Source: Pseudomonas nunensis (GTDB lineage Bacteria; Pseudomonadota; Gammaproteobacteria; Pseudomonadales; Pseudomonadaceae). From it: a stretch of 64,000 nt of DNA. Made by a program: the position numbers and the translations under genes. The notes beneath the pieces are model-generated. The model worked only from the letters and a program-made list of their open reading frames with translations, had not been told where the DNA came from and made no database searches. Below are positions 10,201-18,371 of the stretch, piece after piece; the first letter of the stretch is position 1, and each line of letters opens with the position of its first letter. The stretch covers positions 1,428,501 to 1,492,500 of the forward strand of contig NZ_CP101125.1 in the NCBI RefSeq assembly GCF_024296925.1, in the 5' to 3' direction.

Positions 10201-10602
10201 TTATTGAATGGCTTCCTGACTCTTGATCGTCTGCTCCAGCGCCTGGGTGCAGCGCTCTTGCGCCGTATCCAGTTCCAGCTTCATCTGCTCGATGTCGAGC
10301 ATCTGTTGCTCAAGTTGCTCGCGACGCTCGGCAATCTTGGTCAGCATGGTTTGCAGTTGTTTCTGATTGCCGCCGGTGGGGTCGTAGAGTTCGATCAGCT
10401 CGCGGCATTCGGCCAGGGAAAAACCGATGCGCTTGCCGCGCAGGATCAGCTTCAGGCTGACCTTGTCGCGGGGCGAATAGATGCGTTCCTGGCCACGGCG
10501 CTCGGGGCTGAGCAAGCCTTGCTCTTCATAAAAGCGAATGGCCCGGGTGGTGATGTCGAGCTCGCGGGCGAGGTCGGAGATGCTGTAGGTCTGGCTGCTC
10601 AT
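10201..10602 (-). CDS. liuR: MerR-family regulator of leucine catabolism
   Basis: This 133-residue protein has the MerR N-terminal HTH-wing (YSISDLARELDITTRAIRFY, EEQGLLSPERRGQERIYSPR) and a C-terminal coiled coil (KQLQTMLTKIAERREQLEQQ onward). It has no metal-binding Cys cluster, which fits an acyl-CoA-type effector rather than metal sensing. From established knowledge, LiuR controls branched-chain and leucine degradation in proteobacteria and recognises palindromes of the kind found here. A palindrome 43 bp upstream of its start suggests autoregulation, and mvaB follows on the same strand. Confidence 0.88.
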   Translation of the reverse strand: MSSQTYSISDLARELDITTRAIRFYEEQGLLSPERRGQERIYSPRDKVSLKLILRGKRIGFSLAECRELIELYDPTGGNQKQLQTMLTKIAERREQLEQQMLDIEQMKLELDTAQERCTQALEQTIKSQEAIQ

Positions 10603-10644
10603 GGGCGCGCTCGAAGAAGGTCATGGCGCTAAGCTAATGGCAGG

Positions 10645-10660
10645 TTGACGTTTACGTCAA
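10645..10660. promoter_or_regulatory. LiuR operator upstream of liuR
   Basis: TTGACGTTTACGTCAA has 7-bp inverted arms around TT and shares the ACGTnnACGT core with the two liuA sites. On the minus strand TTGACG could act as a -35, with a weak TAGCTT 18 bp downstream. Confidence 0.75.
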
Positions 10661-10693
10661 GGGGTATGGGTTTGTGGTGTTGCGGCTGGCCTC

Positions 10694-10787
10694 TTCGCGA
10701 GCAAGCCCGCTCCCACAGGGTATCTCTGTAATCCACAAATATTGTGTTCACTGAAGATCTCATGTGGGAGCGGGCTTGCTCGCGAAG
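10694..10787. repeat. REPIN between liuR and a LysR gene
   Basis: Inverted arms TCGCGAGCAAGCCCGCTCCC and its complement surround a 46-bp core. Here the arms face outward relative to the copy at 10096-10187. Confidence 0.88.
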
Positions 10788-10815
10788 AACGATAACGCGG
10801 TCCAAAGCCAACGTC

Positions 10816-11745
10816 CTACACCTTATCGAGCTTCTTCTCATGCGCCGTCACCTGTTGGCACAACTCGATCATCTGCTCGCGCATCCAGCGGTTGGCCGGG
10901 TCCTGGTCGGTGCTTTCGTGCCAGTACAGGTGAGTCTCCACCGGCGGCACATCATTCACCGGCAGGTTGAACGCTTGCAGGTCATGCCGACGGGCAAAAC
11001 GCTCCGGCACGGTCATGACCATATCGGTCTGCTGCAACACCTGGGACGCCATCAAATAATGCTGGGAGCGCAGGGCGATCTTGCGCTGGATCCCCATTTT
11101 CCCCAGCGCCAGGTCAACATGCCCCAAACCACTGCGGCGGCTGGAAATGTGGATGTGGGTCAGTGAAAGGTAATCATCTAGGGTGAATTTCTCTTTGCCC
11201 GCCAGCGGATGGCCCTTGCGCATGGCGCACACGTAGCGGTCTTCCATCAACTTGACGTGACGCACTTGCGGGTCGGTGTTGAGCGGCGCATCCACCGCGA
11301 AGTCGAGGCGACCGGCCGCCAGTTCCTTGGTGGTCTCGCGGCGCTTGGACAGGAAGCTTTCGATGATCACGGTCGGCGCGAGGCGGCGCAGGCGCTGGAA
11401 CAGCGGCGGCAGGATCACCGCTTCGGTGAGGTCGGTCATGCTGATGCGGTAGGTCTTGACCGCCTGTAACGGGTTGAAAATGCGGCTTTCCTGCACCGAC
11501 ACCCGCAGCAGCGAGAGGGCGTTGCGCACCGGGCCGATGATGTTCTGGGCCATGGGCGTGGGCACCATGCCTTGGGCGGTGCGCACGAACAACGGGTCGT
11601 TGAACGTCTCGCGCAGACGGGCCAGAGCGTTCGAGACCGCAGGCTGGGTAATGCCGACAATCTGCCCGGCACGGGTCAGGTTGGCTTCGGTGTAGATCGC
11701 GTCGAAGACGATGAAAAGGTTGAGGTCGACCTTGCTCAGATTCAT
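10816..11745 (-). CDS. LysR-family transcriptional regulator divergent from an acyl-CoA dehydrogenase
   Basis: This is a 309-residue LysR protein of the NodD/LeuO-like subgroup. It starts MNLSKVDLNLFIVFDAIYTE and has the HTH GITQPAVSNALARLRETFND followed by PLFVRTAQGMVPTPMA. The effector domain runs from about residue 90. It is transcribed away from the acyl-CoA dehydrogenase at 11900, with 154 bp between the starts containing an ATCACC...GGTGAT dyad. The arrangement suggests that it controls that gene and itself. The effector is unknown but may be an acyl-CoA or fatty acid. Confidence 0.87.
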   Translation of the reverse strand: MNLSKVDLNLFIVFDAIYTEANLTRAGQIVGITQPAVSNALARLRETFNDPLFVRTAQGMVPTPMAQNIIGPVRNALSLLRVSVQESRIFNPLQAVKTYRISMTDLTEAVILPPLFQRLRRLAPTVIIESFLSKRRETTKELAAGRLDFAVDAPLNTDPQVRHVKLMEDRYVCAMRKGHPLAGKEKFTLDDYLSLTHIHISSRRSGLGHVDLALGKMGIQRKIALRSQHYLMASQVLQQTDMVMTVPERFARRHDLQAFNLPVNDVPPVETHLYWHESTDQDPANRWMREQMIELCQQVTAHEKKLDKV

Positions 11746-11774
11746 TGCGCGGCACTCTTATTGTTGGGGTCTCA

Positions 11775-11798
11775 ATCACCCGATCATATATCGGTGAT
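11775..11798. promoter_or_regulatory. Candidate LysR operator in the divergent promoter region
   Basis: ATCACCCGATCATATATCGGTGAT has 6-bp outer arms and an inner GAT...ATC, with an A/T centre as in LysR sites. It lies 30 bp from the LysR start and about 100 bp from the dehydrogenase start. Confidence 0.5.
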
Positions 11799-11899
11799 GA
11801 ATGTTAATACACGCCGAGAATAGGCTAGGTAAATTTTCGTAGCTGTTCTAGCATCGATTGCATGACCTAAACAACCTCTGCCCAAGAAGGTAAATGCTC

Positions 11900-13129
11900 A
11901 TGGATTTCGCTTATTCGCCCAAGGTTCAGGAACTGCGTGAGCGCGTGACCGCGTTCATGGACACCTACGTTTATCCCGCTGAAGCCGTGTTCGAGCGTCA
12001 GGTCGCAGAAGGCGATCGCTGGCAGCCGACGGCGATCATGGAAGAGCTCAAACTCAAGGCCAAGGCTGAAGGGTTGTGGAATTTGTTTCTGCCTGAGTCC
12101 GAGCTCGGCGCCGGCCTGACCAACCTCGAATACGCGCCGTTGGCGGAAATCATGGGTCGCTCGCTGCTCGGTCCGGAGCCGTTCAACTGCTCCGCGCCGG
12201 ACACCGGCAACATGGAAGTGCTGGTGCGTTACGCCAACGAAGAACAGAAGCAGCGTTACCTCGAACCGCTGCTGCGCGGCGAGATCCGCTCGGCGTTCGC
12301 CATGACCGAGCCGGACGTGGCTTCGTCCGACGCCACCAACATGGCTGCCCGCGCTGTGCGTGATGGCAACGAGTGGGTGATCAACGGCAAAAAATGGTGG
12401 ACCTCAGGCGCTTGCGATCCACGCTGCAAGATCCTGATCTTCATGGGCCTGAGCGATCCCGATGCGCCACGCCACGCCCAGCACTCGATGATCCTGGTGC
12501 CGGTGGACACGCCGGGCGTGAAGATTGTGCGGCCGTTGCCGGTGTTCGGTTACGACGACGCACCCCACGGCCACGCCGAAGTGCTGTTCGAAAATGTCCG
12601 GGTGCCGTACGAAAACGTCCTGTTGGGCGAAGGACGCGGCTTTGAAATCGCCCAGGGTCGCCTTGGCCCTGGCCGGATTCACCACTGCATGCGCTCGATT
12701 GGCATGGCCGAGCGTGCGCTGGAATTGATGTGCAAACGCGCGGTGAGCCGTACTGCGTTCGGTAAGCCGTTGGCGCGACTGGGCGGCAACATCGACAAGA
12801 TCGCCGACTCGCGGATGGAAATCGACATGGCGCGGCTGCTGACGTTGAAAGCCGCTTACATGATGGACACCGTGGGCAACAAGATCGCCAAGAGCGAAAT
12901 CGCACAGATCAAGGTTGTCGCGCCGAACGTCGCCTTGCGCGTGATTGACCGGGCGATCCAGATTCATGGCGGGGCAGGGGTGTCCAACGATTTCCCGCTG
13001 GCCTACATGTACGCCATGCAACGCACCCTGCGCCTGGCCGACGGCCCGGACGAAGTGCACCGCGCGGCGATCGGCAAATTCGAAATCGGCAAATATGTGC
13101 CGAAAGAGATGATGCGTAGCGGGCACTAA
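11900..13129 (+). CDS. Acyl-CoA dehydrogenase, ACAD10/11-like
   Basis: This 409-residue FAD acyl-CoA dehydrogenase has [17 protein letters not shown] near residue 135 and [15 protein letters not shown] near 161. The C-terminal segment is [20 protein letters not shown] followed by [11 protein letters not shown]. The usual catalytic Glu-Gly-Thr is Asp-Gly-Pro (ADGPDEV), as in the ACAD10/11 subgroup, so long or branched acyl-CoAs are likely substrates. I chose the ATG at 11900 over 11894 because AAGG then lies 9 bp away rather than 3. It is divergent from the LysR gene and monocistronic. Confidence 0.87.
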   Translation: MDFAYSPKVQELRERVTAFMDTYVYPAEAVFERQVAEGDRWQPTAIMEELKLKAKAEGLWNLFLPESELGAGLTNLEYAPLAEIMGRSLLGPEPFNCSAPDTGNMEVLVRYANEEQKQRYLEPLLRGEIRSAFAMTEPDVASSDATNMAARAVRDGNEWVINGKKWWTSGACDPRCKILIFMGLSDPDAPRHAQHSMILVPVDTPGVKIVRPLPVFGYDDAPHGHAEVLFENVRVPYENVLLGEGRGFEIAQGRLGPGRIHHCMRSIGMAERALELMCKRAVSRTAFGKPLARLGGNIDKIADSRMEIDMARLLTLKAAYMMDTVGNKIAKSEIAQIKVVAPNVALRVIDRAIQIHGGAGVSNDFPLAYMYAMQRTLRLADGPDEVHRAAIGKFEIGKYVPKEMMRSGH

Positions 13130-13135
13130 TCCCCT

Positions 13136-13267
13136 GTGGCGAGGGGGCTTGCCCCCGTTGGACCGCGAAGCGGACCCAAAACCATCCACCGCGTTTTTTC
13201 TGAAAAATCGCGATGGATGATTTACGACTGCTGCGCAGCCGAACGGGGGCAAGCCCCCTCGCCACAT
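13136..13267. repeat. REPIN (gaggggg type) between convergent genes
   Basis: TGTGGCGAGGGGGCTTGCCC and its inverse bracket a core of about 80 bp that itself contains a shorter dyad. It fills the 154-bp gap. Confidence 0.9.
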
Positions 13268-13283
13268 TTGTTCGCACGCGGCT

Positions 13284-14624
13284 TCAATAAACCCAAACCT
13301 CAACCCGCCGATTCTTGATCCGTCCCTCATCCGCACTGTTCGCCGCCACCGGCATCTCGGCGCCAAAGCCGCGAATCTCGCGAAACACCACGCCGCTTTT
13401 CACCAATTCCCGCCGCACCGCCATCGCCCGCAGTTTCGACAGCAGATCGGCCCGCGCAGGATCGCTCTTGGCATCGCCAAATCCCACCAGCGTCACCTCA
13501 CGGTTGGCTTTGTCGTGCTGCTTTATATAGTCGAGCACCCGGGACAAGTCCTGTCGGGCCTTGTTGTCCAGGCTCGCGCTGCCTTCTTCGAAGCGAAAAT
13601 TCACCGTCAACCGCTGGGCATGCCGGCTCAGGGCCTGATAACCCTCGGGCATCAGCGCATTCGGCGTGACCGCCATCGCCTGCACCGTTTGGGCGATAAA
13701 GCCATTGGCCGCGACAATCGCCTGGCCCTTGCTGCTTTGCGCGAACGCCACCAACGCCTCGGCCCAGGGATTTTTCCCACTGGGTGGCAGGTAAAAGAAC
13801 AGTCGCCGGGACAGCGGATAGTCTTCGGTGGCGATCAAACTGTTGAGCGGCAACATCGCTTGCGACTGCCCATCGACAATCGCCACCGCTTTGGCCTGAC
13901 GCACATAGGGCAGGCCGATAAAACCGATGCCCTGCGGATCGAGGCTGACCGCGTCGGACAATTGCTCGCTGGACTCGAAACGTTTCGCCGCGCTGCTCAG
14001 GGTTTTCCCACGCCGACTGAGGACCAATTCCTTGAACGTATCGTAGGTGCCCGACTGGTCATCCCGCGCATACAGATGAATCGTCCCACCGATACCGCCG
14101 AGTTCTTCCCACGTGCTGACCTCGCCACTGAAGATCCGCGCCAGTTGTTCGGTGTTGAGCTGATTCAGCGGATTTTGCGGGTGCAGGATGATTGCCAGGC
14201 CATCGATGGCGATGACTTGTTCGGCATTCGGGCTTTTCAGATCGCCGAGGGATTTGAGGTCCGCCAGTTCGCTGTCCTTGATCGGGCGCGATGAGGCGGC
14301 GAGATCCGCGGTGGCATTTTTCAGTGCCGTGAAACCGGTGCTGGAACCGTGGGCCGCGACTTCGACCACCACCCGCCGACCTTGGGCGGTCTGCCCGACG
14401 ATCCGCTGTTCGTTGGCCTTGTCCGGGGTTTCGCTGTGCACCTTGAGCAGGCCTTGCTCCTGCATCAACCCGATGACAAGCGCCGGGCCCAAGTCCGCAC
14501 CGATGGTGTTGGAGCCCTGAATGCGCAGGACCGGGCCGTGTTCGGGAGTTGGCAGGTCACTGGCGGTGGCCGTTAACGGCAGGTTGAGACACACCATTAA
14601 CAGGAACAATACGCGCAGCGTCAT
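13284..14624 (-). CDS. Periplasmic phosphate-binding-like domain fused to OmpA C-terminal domain
   Basis: This 446-residue exported protein has a signal peptide at about 1-21, ending ATA-S. It is followed by a PstS-type binding domain (LRIQGSNTIGADLGPALV, HGSSTGFTALKNATADLAAS, DQSGTYDTFKELVL, QGIGFIGLPYV). From about residue 330 there is an OmpA/MotB peptidoglycan-binding domain (VNFRFEEGSASLDNKARQDL, VTLVGFGDAKSDP, GRIKNRRVEVWV). The fusion would anchor a phosphate- or ligand-binding lobe to the cell wall. It stands alone, with no pst genes beside it. The ligand is unproven. Confidence 0.85.
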   Translation of the reverse strand: MTLRVLFLLMVCLNLPLTATASDLPTPEHGPVLRIQGSNTIGADLGPALVIGLMQEQGLLKVHSETPDKANEQRIVGQTAQGRRVVVEVAAHGSSTGFTALKNATADLAASSRPIKDSELADLKSLGDLKSPNAEQVIAIDGLAIILHPQNPLNQLNTEQLARIFSGEVSTWEELGGIGGTIHLYARDDQSGTYDTFKELVLSRRGKTLSSAAKRFESSEQLSDAVSLDPQGIGFIGLPYVRQAKAVAIVDGQSQAMLPLNSLIATEDYPLSRRLFFYLPPSGKNPWAEALVAFAQSSKGQAIVAANGFIAQTVQAMAVTPNALMPEGYQALSRHAQRLTVNFRFEEGSASLDNKARQDLSRVLDYIKQHDKANREVTLVGFGDAKSDPARADLLSKLRAMAVRRELVKSGVVFREIRGFGAEMPVAANSADEGRIKNRRVEVWVY

Positions 14625-14701
14625 GCCGGCACCTTAATAAGCCAAAGGAAGTGCCGGGAGAATAAGTCAGTAAAGTTTCCGAAAGATGACAGCATTCCAA
14701 A

Positions 14702-14792
14702 TGTGGGAGCGGGCTTGCTCGCGAAGGCGGTGGGTCAGTCAATATGGGTGTTGACTGACACTCCGCCTTCGCGAGCAAGCCCGCTCCCACAG
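14702..14792. repeat. REPIN between the PstS/OmpA gene and xthA
   Basis: Inverted GTGGGAGCGGGCTTGCTCGC arms surround a 45-bp core with an internal gtcagtcaa...ttgactgac dyad. Confidence 0.9.
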
Positions 14793-14816
14793 TGGATTAG
14801 TGTTAATTTCGAAGGA

Positions 14817-15629
14817 TCAGCTCAATTCAAGCCAGATCGGCGCATGATCCGACGGTTTTTCCATCGCGCGCAAATCGTAATCCACGCCGGCATCCTTCAC
14901 CCGTGGCAACAAACCGTGGGACGCCATGATCACGTCGATCCGCAGCCCGCGCTTGGGCTCGTCTTCAAACCCGCGACTGCGGTAGTCGAACCAGCTGAAA
15001 CGGTCGGCCACGTCCGGGTTGAGGTGACGGAAGCTGTCCACCAGGCCCCAGTTCTTCAGGCGCGCCATCCACTCGCGCTCCTCAGGCAGGAAGCTGCATT
15101 TGCCGGTTTTCAGCCAGCGCTTCATGTTGTCCGGGCCGATGCCGATGTCGCAGTCTTCCGGGGAAATATTCACGTCGCCCATCACCACCACTGGTTGTTC
15201 ATTGCTGAACTGGCTTTCCAGCAGGTGCTGCAAATCGTTGTAGAAACGTTGCTTGGCCGGGAACTTGGTCGGGTGGTCGCGGCTTTCGCCCTGTGGGAAA
15301 TAGCCGTTCATGATCGTCACCGGCACGCCATTGGCGTCGGCGAAGGTGCCCCAGATGAAACGCCGTTGAGCGTCTTCTTCATCGGTGGCGAAGCCTTTGT
15401 GCAGGGCCAGCGGTTCCTGGCGCGACAGAATGGCGACGCCGTAATGGCCTTTCTGGCCATGGAAATACACGTGATAACCCAGCGCCTGAACCTCGGCCAG
15501 CGGGAATTGGTCGTCGTGGACCTTGGTTTCCTGCAGGCCGATAACGTCCGGTTGATGCTTTTCAATCAGCGCCGCCAGCTGATGCGGGCGAGCGCGCAGC
15601 CCGTTGATGTTGAAGGAGACGATCTTCAT
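14817..15629 (-). CDS. xthA: Exodeoxyribonuclease III
   Basis: This 270-residue protein is an AP endonuclease and 3' exonuclease of base-excision repair. Motifs in order are FNINGLRAR (about 5-13), GLQETK with the metal-binding Glu, [27 protein letters not shown], and the catalytic [10 protein letters not shown] at the C-terminus. The frame runs upstream to 15668, but [11 protein letters not shown] at 15629 is the family start and has AGGA upstream. It is a single gene flanked by REPINs. Confidence 0.95.
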   Translation of the reverse strand: MKIVSFNINGLRARPHQLAALIEKHQPDVIGLQETKVHDDQFPLAEVQALGYHVYFHGQKGHYGVAILSRQEPLALHKGFATDEEDAQRRFIWGTFADANGVPVTIMNGYFPQGESRDHPTKFPAKQRFYNDLQHLLESQFSNEQPVVVMGDVNISPEDCDIGIGPDNMKRWLKTGKCSFLPEEREWMARLKNWGLVDSFRHLNPDVADRFSWFDYRSRGFEDEPKRGLRIDVIMASHGLLPRVKDAGVDYDLRAMEKPSDHAPIWLELS

Positions 15630-15741
15630 GGTCGGCAGTCCTGGCAAAAGGGCGATGCTAGCTGACATGTAGGAATGGGGCCAGTGTTGGGGTGAGGGGA
15701 TTCGTGTTTGGTCGTAGGAGATGTGTCGTCAGAAATGGCCC

Positions 15742-15815
15742 CTTCGCGAGCAAGCCCGCTCCCACAGGGGATGAGTCTGGTCTATACCTGTGTGGGAGCG
15801 GGCTTGCTCGCGAAG
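15742..15815. repeat. REPIN upstream of xthA
   Basis: Inverted arms CTTCGCGAGCAAGCCCGCTC and its complement are separated by a short core of about 25 bp, smaller than in other copies. Confidence 0.88.
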
Positions 15816-15927
15816 ACGGCCTGAGCTGCAACACTGATTCGGATCAGAACGGAACTGTGCCAGCGCTATAGGCTCGTAACCAGAAGAGCGCCGTCATTTG
15901 AACGGTGCCCCGGGGAGATCTACCGTT

Positions 15928-16578
15928 ATGCCTGAAACCTCGACCGCCATTGCCGATATCCACATGCTCGACAGCGGCTACTCCCGCGAAGCCCGCTCCT
16001 TGCTGTACCAGGCTTACCGCCACGAGCCGACCTTCGGCTACCTGTTCGAAGCCGAGCGCCCCGGCTATGAGCAACGTGTACGGGCCACAGTGCGCGAACT
16101 GGTCAAACAACACTTCCTCCAGGATTTGCCGGCCATCGGCCTGCTGGTCAACGACCGCCTGATCGGCATCGCTCTGATTGCGCCGCCGCAACGTCGGCTG
16201 GGCATCACCGAAAGCTGGGCCTGGCGCCTGCGCATGGTGCTCAGCACGGGGTTCCGCTGCACCCGTCGCTACCTCGAATACCACGATGCGGTTGCTGCCT
16301 GCGTGCCGTCCGACGCCGTGCACGTGTTGCCATTGCTGGGGATTCACCCGCAATTCCAGGGAAAACACTTCGGCGAACAACTGCTGCAAGCCGTTCATAA
16401 CTGGTGCGCAGTGGATGAACACTCGGAAGGCGTGATCCTCGACACCGGGAATCCTCGCTATCTGGAGTTCTATAAGCGTCAGGGCTACGAGGAAATTGGC
16501 GAAGTGGCGGTAGGACCGATCCGCGAGCACGTGTTTTTTCACGCCAATCCCCAGGTGTTACAAACAGCCACGGCATAA
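15928..16578 (+). CDS. GNAT-family N-acetyltransferase
   Basis: This 216-residue protein has a GNAT fold. The core beta strand and acetyl-CoA loop are visible in VLPLLGIHPQFQGKHFGEQL (about 137-156), and the late motif is YLEFYKRQGYEEIGE. The substrate is unknown. The ATG at 15928 has GGGGAGAT 9-16 bp upstream and is preferred over the in-frame 15898. It precedes tamA on the same strand with a 65-bp gap. Confidence 0.8.
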   Translation: MPETSTAIADIHMLDSGYSREARSLLYQAYRHEPTFGYLFEAERPGYEQRVRATVRELVKQHFLQDLPAIGLLVNDRLIGIALIAPPQRRLGITESWAWRLRMVLSTGFRCTRRYLEYHDAVAACVPSDAVHVLPLLGIHPQFQGKHFGEQLLQAVHNWCAVDEHSEGVILDTGNPRYLEFYKRQGYEEIGEVAVGPIREHVFFHANPQVLQTATA

Positions 16579-16606
16579 AGGTAGAACTTTCACGGCACCC
16601 CAGGCT

Positions 16607-16632
16607 CTATCACGCTCTCAAGCTCGTGATAG
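16607..16632 (+). promoter_or_regulatory. Hairpin in the tamA leader
   Basis: CTATCACG and CGTGATAG form a perfect 8-bp stem with a 10-nt loop, ending 11 bp before the tamA ATG. It could be an operator or an RNA structure near the ribosome-binding region. No clear Shine-Dalgarno is visible there. Confidence 0.35.
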
Positions 16633-16643
16633 CATCCGCGCCT

Positions 16644-18371
16644 ATGAAGTTTCCAGGAAGATTTACCAGTGGCGTGCTCATGCTGTTATCCAGCTGCGCG
16701 GCGCTGGCGCAAAGTGAATTGGATGTGCGGATCAAACCGTCCAACGATGAACTGAAAGCCAATATAGAGGGCTATATCGGCAGCCTCGGCGATCGTGACG
16801 AGGAAGCTTTGCTGCGCTTCAGTCGCGGCGCCGAGGAACAGGCGCGCAAGGCCGCCCAGGCCTTGGGGTATTACCAGCCGCAGATCGACAGCGAAGTGAA
16901 GGGCGGCGAGAAGCCGCGCCTGACGCTGAAGATCGACCCCGGCGAACCGATCCATTTGCGCAACGTCACCGTGCGCATCGACGGGCCTGCCGCCTCCCTC
17001 AAATCCTTTCGCAAACCGCCGCCGGAGCTGCTCAAGCCAGGCGCGGTGCTCAATCATGGGCATTACGAAGACGCCAAGCGCCTGATCCAGAACCAGGCCT
17101 CGCGCTTCGGTTTTTTCAGCGGCTATTTCGCCAGCCAGAAACTCCTGGTGGACCCGCGCGCCGGTGTGGCTGACGTTGAACTTATCTACAACAGCGGCCC
17201 GCGCTACGCCTTGGGCAAGGTCACGTTCGAAGGCGATACGCCGTTCGACGAAGACCTGCTGCAACGCATGGTGCCGTTCAAGGCCGGCGCGCCGTATGAC
17301 TCCGAACTGATCGCCGAACTCAACCAGGCCCTGCAATCCAGCGGCTATTTCGAAGGCGTGCGCGTAGACGCGGCGCCGACCGCGTCCAAGGACGATGTGA
17401 TCCCGGTGGCGGTCAAGCTCGACACCCGCAAGCCGCGCACCATGGGCCTCGGCTTGGGTTACTCCACCGACGTTGGCCCCCGGATCAAGGCCAACTGGAC
17501 CCGGCACTGGGTCAATCCCCAAGGCGACAGCTATGGCTGGGAAGCCGAAGTGTCGGCGCCACGGCAGAACGTCGGGGTGTTCTACGACATTCCGCTGGAC
17601 CCGCCGCTCACCGACAAGCTGCGCTGGGCCGCCGGTTATCAATACGAAGAAATTGCCGACACCGATTCCGTGAGCAAGCTGCTGACCCTCGGCCCGGAAT
17701 GGCACAGCAAGTTGCCCAGCGGCTGGCAGCGGGTGGTGTCGCTCAAATGGCAGCGCGAGGAATATACCCTCGGCGATGACTCCGGCTTGAGCACCTTGCT
17801 GATGCCCGGCGTTAGCTATTCGTACCTGAAAAGCGATAACCGCATCGACCCGCACAACGGCTATCGCCTGACTTTCGAAACCAAAGTGGCGAAGGAAGGG
17901 CTCGGTTCGGACACCAACTTGCTGTACGGCACCGCGCTGGTAAAAGGCCTGACCACCGTTTTCGACAAACACCGCTTCCTCGGGCGGGTGCAGGTCGGCG
18001 GCAGCGCCACCAACGGTTACAAATCGGTGCCGCCGTCCTTGCGTTTCTTTGCCGGTGGCGATCAGAGCGTGCGCGGTTATGACTATCAGAGCCTGTCCCC
18101 GGAAAACTCCGAGGGCGACCGCATCGGTGGCCGCTACATGATTGCCGGCAGCGTCGAGTATCAATACTCCATCGCCGAGAAATGGCGGGTCGCAACCTTC
18201 ATCGACCAGGGCAACTCCTTCAATACACTCGAACTGCCAAACCTCAAGACCGGTGTCGGTATCGGCGTGCGCTGGGTTTCGCCGGTAGGGCCGATCCGCC
18301 TCGACCTGGCCCACGCGATGGACGACGACGGCGGCATTCGACTGCACTTTTCCATGGGGCCTGAGCTGTGA
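16644..18371 (+). CDS. tamA: Outer-membrane translocation and assembly protein TamA (Omp85 family)
   Basis: This 575-residue protein has a signal peptide (about 1-22, ending SCAALAQ-S) and three POTRA-like repeats over about residues 25-260. A beta-barrel carries the lid-lock motif GGDQSVRGYDY (about 472-482) and ends in an outer-membrane-type C-terminus (LHFSMGPEL). It works with TamB in moving proteins or lipids to the outer membrane. The ATG at 16644 starts the signal peptide; an upstream in-frame GTG at 16626 lies in the leader hairpin. The stop overlaps the tamB start. Confidence 0.94.
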   Translation: MKFPGRFTSGVLMLLSSCAALAQSELDVRIKPSNDELKANIEGYIGSLGDRDEEALLRFSRGAEEQARKAAQALGYYQPQIDSEVKGGEKPRLTLKIDPGEPIHLRNVTVRIDGPAASLKSFRKPPPELLKPGAVLNHGHYEDAKRLIQNQASRFGFFSGYFASQKLLVDPRAGVADVELIYNSGPRYALGKVTFEGDTPFDEDLLQRMVPFKAGAPYDSELIAELNQALQSSGYFEGVRVDAAPTASKDDVIPVAVKLDTRKPRTMGLGLGYSTDVGPRIKANWTRHWVNPQGDSYGWEAEVSAPRQNVGVFYDIPLDPPLTDKLRWAAGYQYEEIADTDSVSKLLTLGPEWHSKLPSGWQRVVSLKWQREEYTLGDDSGLSTLLMPGVSYSYLKSDNRIDPHNGYRLTFETKVAKEGLGSDTNLLYGTALVKGLTTVFDKHRFLGRVQVGGSATNGYKSVPPSLRFFAGGDQSVRGYDYQSLSPENSEGDRIGGRYMIAGSVEYQYSIAEKWRVATFIDQGNSFNTLELPNLKTGVGIGVRWVSPVGPIRLDLAHAMDDDGGIRLHFSMGPEL

